In this document: positions 11,508-13,638 of the stretch, piece by piece
Layout of the letters: each line of letters begins with the position of its first letter
How positions within the stretch are numbered: the first letter of the stretch is position 1
Source: Acidobacteriota bacterium
GTDB taxonomy: Bacteria > Acidobacteriota > Terriglobia > UBA7540
Direction of reading: 5' to 3'
Assembly (NCBI GenBank): GCA_021827245.1
Contig: JAKAWN010000157.1
Span: 1-13,638, forward strand
Length of the DNA stretch: 13,638 bases
Notes under the pieces: model-generated
Told to the model about the DNA's origin: nothing
Seen by the model: the letters and a program-made list of their open reading frames with translations, nothing else
Databases searched by the model: none
Program-made: the position numbers and the translations under genes

Positions 11508-13638
11508 ATGACGACACGAGCCGAAATCACTCCCTCAAGCCGCGTGATTCGCAATTACTACGAACGCGTCGAAGCCTTCGACCGCCAGCACGTTTTCAAC
11601 GAAATGAACGTTCGCACGGCGTTCGAGTTTTTGCTCGCGGAAGCCGTAAAGCTCAAGGGCTGGACGTTCATCAGCGAACTCAGCGCAATGTCAGGCGGGA
11701 GCCTGGTCCGGCCCGACGGCACGGTTCGAGACGGCAACAGCCTGCCGCGTGGCTATTGGGAAGCCAAGGACACCCAGGACGACCTTGAAACCGAAATCAG
11801 GAAGAAGATCGCCCGCGGTTACCCCCTCTCGAACATCATTTTCGAGGATACGCAGACCGGCATCCTCTACCAGAACAAGGACAGGATTAACGGCTCGTTC
11901 AACCTTGGGAACCCCAAAGAACTGGCTGCCCTGCTCAATCAGTTTCTTTCCCACACCGAGCCGGACATCGAAGGCTTCGAGGAAGCGGTCGAAGAGTTCA
12001 AGGAGCGCGTGCCGGAGCTCGCCCGGGGATTAGTGGCTAAGATTCAAGAGGCACACCGGACTAACCTTCACTTCCAACGCGCATTCGAAAATTTCTTCAA
12101 GCTCTGCCGCAGCGCGCTCAATCTCAACATCCGCGTCGAAGCCGTGGATGAGATGCTCGTCCAGCACCTTCTTACTGAGCGGCTGTTTAGCACGGTTTTC
12201 AACAACCGGGAGTTCGTTAAGCGCAACGCCATCGCCGCCGAGGTAGAACGCGTCATTGACGCGCTCGTCAGCAAGAGTTTCGACCGCACCGAGTACCTCA
12301 AGAGCCTGGACCGCTTCTATCTCGCCATTGAAAGTGCTGCCCGCACCCTCCCGGACTTCAGCGATAAGCAGCATTTCCTCAACACCGTCTATGAGCGCTT
12401 TTTTCAGGGGTACTCGGTCAAGATCGCCGACACGCATGGCATCGTTTACACCCCGCAGCCCATTGTGGACTTCATGTGCGCCAGTGTGGCCGAAGTGCTG
12501 GAAAAGGAGTTTGGAAAGTCGCTCTCAAGCCCCGACGTTTACGTCATCGATCCCTGCACCGGCACGGGCAATTTTGTGGTCAATCTGCTTTGCCGCGTCT
12601 CGCATCGCGACCTGCCCCGTTTCTACCGCGAGCAGCTTTTCGCCAATGAGGTGATGCTCCTGCCCTATTACATCGCCGCCCTCAACATTGAGCACGCCTA
12701 TTACGAACTGACGGGCCAATATGAACCTTTCGAGGGGCTCTGCTTCGTGGATACGCTCGACCTTGCCGAAGGCAGCCAGGCGCATCTCGGCTTCGTAACG
12801 GAAACCAACGCCGAGCGTGTCGAACGCGAGCGCAAAGCGCCAATTACGGTGGTTATTGGCAACCCGCCGTACAACATGAACCAGCAGAACGAGAATGACA
12901 ATAACAAGAACCGGAAGTACGAGGTTATCGACGGGCGAGTGGCAGAGACCTACGCGAAGGATTCCAAAGCAAGCAGTAAGACTGCGCTCTCTGATCCCTA
13001 CGTGAAGTTTTTCCGCTGGGCAACGGACCGTTTGCAGGGGCGCGACGGCATTGTCTGCTTTGTTTCCAACAACAGCTTTGTCGATCAGCACGCCTTCGAC
13101 GGGATGCGTAAGCATCTCCTTCGCGATTTCACCAGCATCTACCACCTTGATTTGCACGGAAATGTCAGACGCAATCCAAAGCTGAGCGGGACAACTCACA
13201 ACGTGTTCGGCATCCAGGTAGGCGTCGGCATAACGCTGGCCGTCCGCAGGCGTGGCACCGCCGTCCGTGGCACGGGCGTCCCGCCCGTGGAAGACCATGG
13301 CCCAGAGAGCCATGCCACAAACCATGGGCAAGATGCCCATGCCACTGCACGTGGCACGGCCGTCTCGGCCGTGGAAGCACATGCCCCAGAGGGCAATGCC
13401 ACGTTGAAAATACGTTACGGTGCCTGCCTGCCCCACTGGACGCGCGGCGGCGCCACGTACGCGGTCTGCTTCCGCCTTGCCGATTCGCTGCCCAGCCAGG
13501 TCATCGATGCCTGGAAGTTTGAGCGAATGGACATCACCAGGACCGCCCAGCAAATGAACCGTCCCCTGAGCAGCCAGGAACAGCAGCGCCTTGATAAGCT
13601 CTTTTCCGAAAAGGTCGAGAAATATCTGGACGAAGGGC
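11508..13638 (+). CDS. Type ISP/IIG-like restriction-modification enzyme, C-terminus replaced by REP array and RAYT sequence; open at window end
   Basis: A frame of at least 710 codons without a stop. Residues 1-581 form a single-chain restriction-modification enzyme that would both cut and methylate DNA. The N-terminal PD-(D/E)XK nuclease shows D70 or D75 and Y83-W-E85-A-K87. A helical coupler follows (about 110-310), then an N6-adenine methylase with SAM motif DPCTGTGNF (348-356) and catalytic NPPY (452-455). The GTTHNVFGIQVGVGI segment (561-575) is typical of type ISP enzymes just before the target-recognition part. No helicase domain is present, so it is closer to type IIG or a helicase-less ISP form. 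From residue 582 the sequence is no longer enzyme-like: REP-array sequence to 632, then a transposase N-terminus. The recognition domain is missing from the window, so the gene is probably interrupted, though the frame is intact. Confidence 0.88.
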   Translation, partial: MTTRAEITPSSRVIRNYYERVEAFDRQHVFNEMNVRTAFEFLLAEAVKLKGWTFISELSAMSGGSLVRPDGTVRDGNSLPRGYWEAKDTQDDLETEIRKKIARGYPLSNIIFEDTQTGILYQNKDRINGSFNLGNPKELAALLNQFLSHTEPDIEGFEEAVEEFKERVPELARGLVAKIQEAHRTNLHFQRAFENFFKLCRSALNLNIRVEAVDEMLVQHLLTERLFSTVFNNREFVKRNAIAAEVERVIDALVSKSFDRTEYLKSLDRFYLAIESAARTLPDFSDKQHFLNTVYERFFQGYSVKIADTHGIVYTPQPIVDFMCASVAEVLEKEFGKSLSSPDVYVIDPCTGTGNFVVNLLCRVSHRDLPRFYREQLFANEVMLLPYYIAALNIEHAYYELTGQYEPFEGLCFVDTLDLAEGSQAHLGFVTETNAERVERERKAPITVVIGNPPYNMNQQNENDNNKNRKYEVIDGRVAETYAKDSKASSKTALSDPYVKFFRWATDRLQGRDGIVCFVSNNSFVDQHAFDGMRKHLLRDFTSIYHLDLHGNVRRNPKLSGTTHNVFGIQVGVGITLAVRRRGTAVRGTGVPPVEDHGPESHATNHGQDAHATARGTAVSAVEAHAPEGNATLKIRYGACLPHWTRGGATYAVCFRLADSLPSQVIDAWKFERMDITRTAQQMNRPLSSQEQQRLDKLFSEKVEKYLDEG
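13251..13403 (+). repeat. Array of short palindromes (REP/BIME-like, second family) inside the restriction gene
   Basis: Five hairpins follow one another at close spacing. CACGGGC/GCCCGTG (13271-13277/13283-13289), CATGGC/GCCATG (13296-13301/13309-13314), CATGGGC/GCCCATG (13323-13329/13335-13341), CACGGCC/GGCCGTG (13355-13361/13367-13373), and a degenerate CATGCCC/GGGCAATG (13380-13386/13391-13398). A shortened sixth unit sits at 13254-13270. Two unit types alternate: a CACGG type with a GTCTC- or GTCCC-like loop, and a CATGG type followed by GCCAC. On the minus strand they translate to HGRDARAT and MGILPMV, peptides I know as common by-products of such repeats in several environmental phyla. 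The array is a multiple-of-three fit within the restriction frame and contains no stop. Confidence 0.85.
13404..13638 (+). CDS. Second REP-associated tyrosine transposase, N-terminal part only
   Basis: From TTG at 13404 the open frame reads LKIRYGACLPHWTRGG, ATYAVCFRLADSLP, then a charged helical stretch ending SEKVEKYLDEG at the window edge. The LPHW-x3-G-x-TYxVxFRLADSLP opening is that of a RAYT group distinct from the one at 3473. The HUH and tyrosine motifs would lie beyond the right edge, so activity cannot be judged. It is in the same frame as the restriction enzyme upstream, with the palindrome array directly before it. Its own start is unclear: TTG 13404 is in frame, while an ATG at 13396 is out of frame and meets a stop after three codons. 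One extra base between them would give the more natural MPRLKIRYG, hinting at a one-base loss. Confidence 0.72.
   Translation, partial: MKIRYGACLPHWTRGGATYAVCFRLADSLPSQVIDAWKFERMDITRTAQQMNRPLSSQEQQRLDKLFSEKVEKYLDEG

Noticed and set aside
13251..13403. CRISPR array
   Set aside because: The repeats are closely packed short palindromes of two alternating types with no constant repeat length and no unique spacers of about 30 bases.
12525..13553. 342-codon open frame on the minus strand
   Set aside because: It lies opposite the restriction-modification gene, which has clear nuclease and methylase motifs. Its recognisable parts (HGRDARAT, MGILPMV) are just the palindrome array read backwards.

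Overview
The window looks like a GC-rich bacterial chromosome segment, most likely from an Acidobacteriota-type soil or sediment bacterium. That placement is an inference: it rests on the gene mix (DksA/TraR finger protein, Tat-exported GH35 enzyme, enolase-superfamily dehydratase, kinase-less PASTA protein), the GTG and TTG starts, and the palindromic repeats with REP-associated transposases. No rRNA, tRNA or CRISPR array was recognised.

Layout. Positions 1-1403 hold two minus-strand genes, a small cold-shock protein (211-423) and a stand-alone LutC/LUD protein (675-1403), with hairpin terminator candidates after each. A DksA/TraR-type regulator (1629-1976) is divergent from lutC. A sugar-acid dehydratase of the mandelate racemase family (2264-3415) and a Tat-exported GH35 beta-galactosidase (4109-6910) form a probable galactoside-use pair. 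They are split by a REP-associated tyrosine transposase, RAYT (3473-4066), that is flanked by its own REP palindromes and carries more inside its reading frame. Then come homoserine dehydrogenase with an ACT domain (7002-8354), a 508-base non-coding stretch with hairpins and an AT-rich promoter-like part, and a small exported helical protein (8863-9450) with a clear terminator. A probable minus-strand operon follows: a CDF metal transporter (10353-11291), then a membrane-anchored three-PASTA protein (9560-10288).

The right end is the most unusual part. A single-chain restriction-modification enzyme (nuclease plus N6-adenine methylase, type ISP/IIG-like) starts at 11508 and never meets a stop codon. 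Near 13250 its family-like sequence gives way to a 150-base array of a second palindrome family. From about 13404 the same frame reads as the N-terminus of a second, different RAYT, which runs off the window. The window therefore holds two REP/RAYT systems, and in both the palindromes lie in frame inside protein-coding sequence. This is either an insertion that has so far kept the frame, or a chimeric protein.
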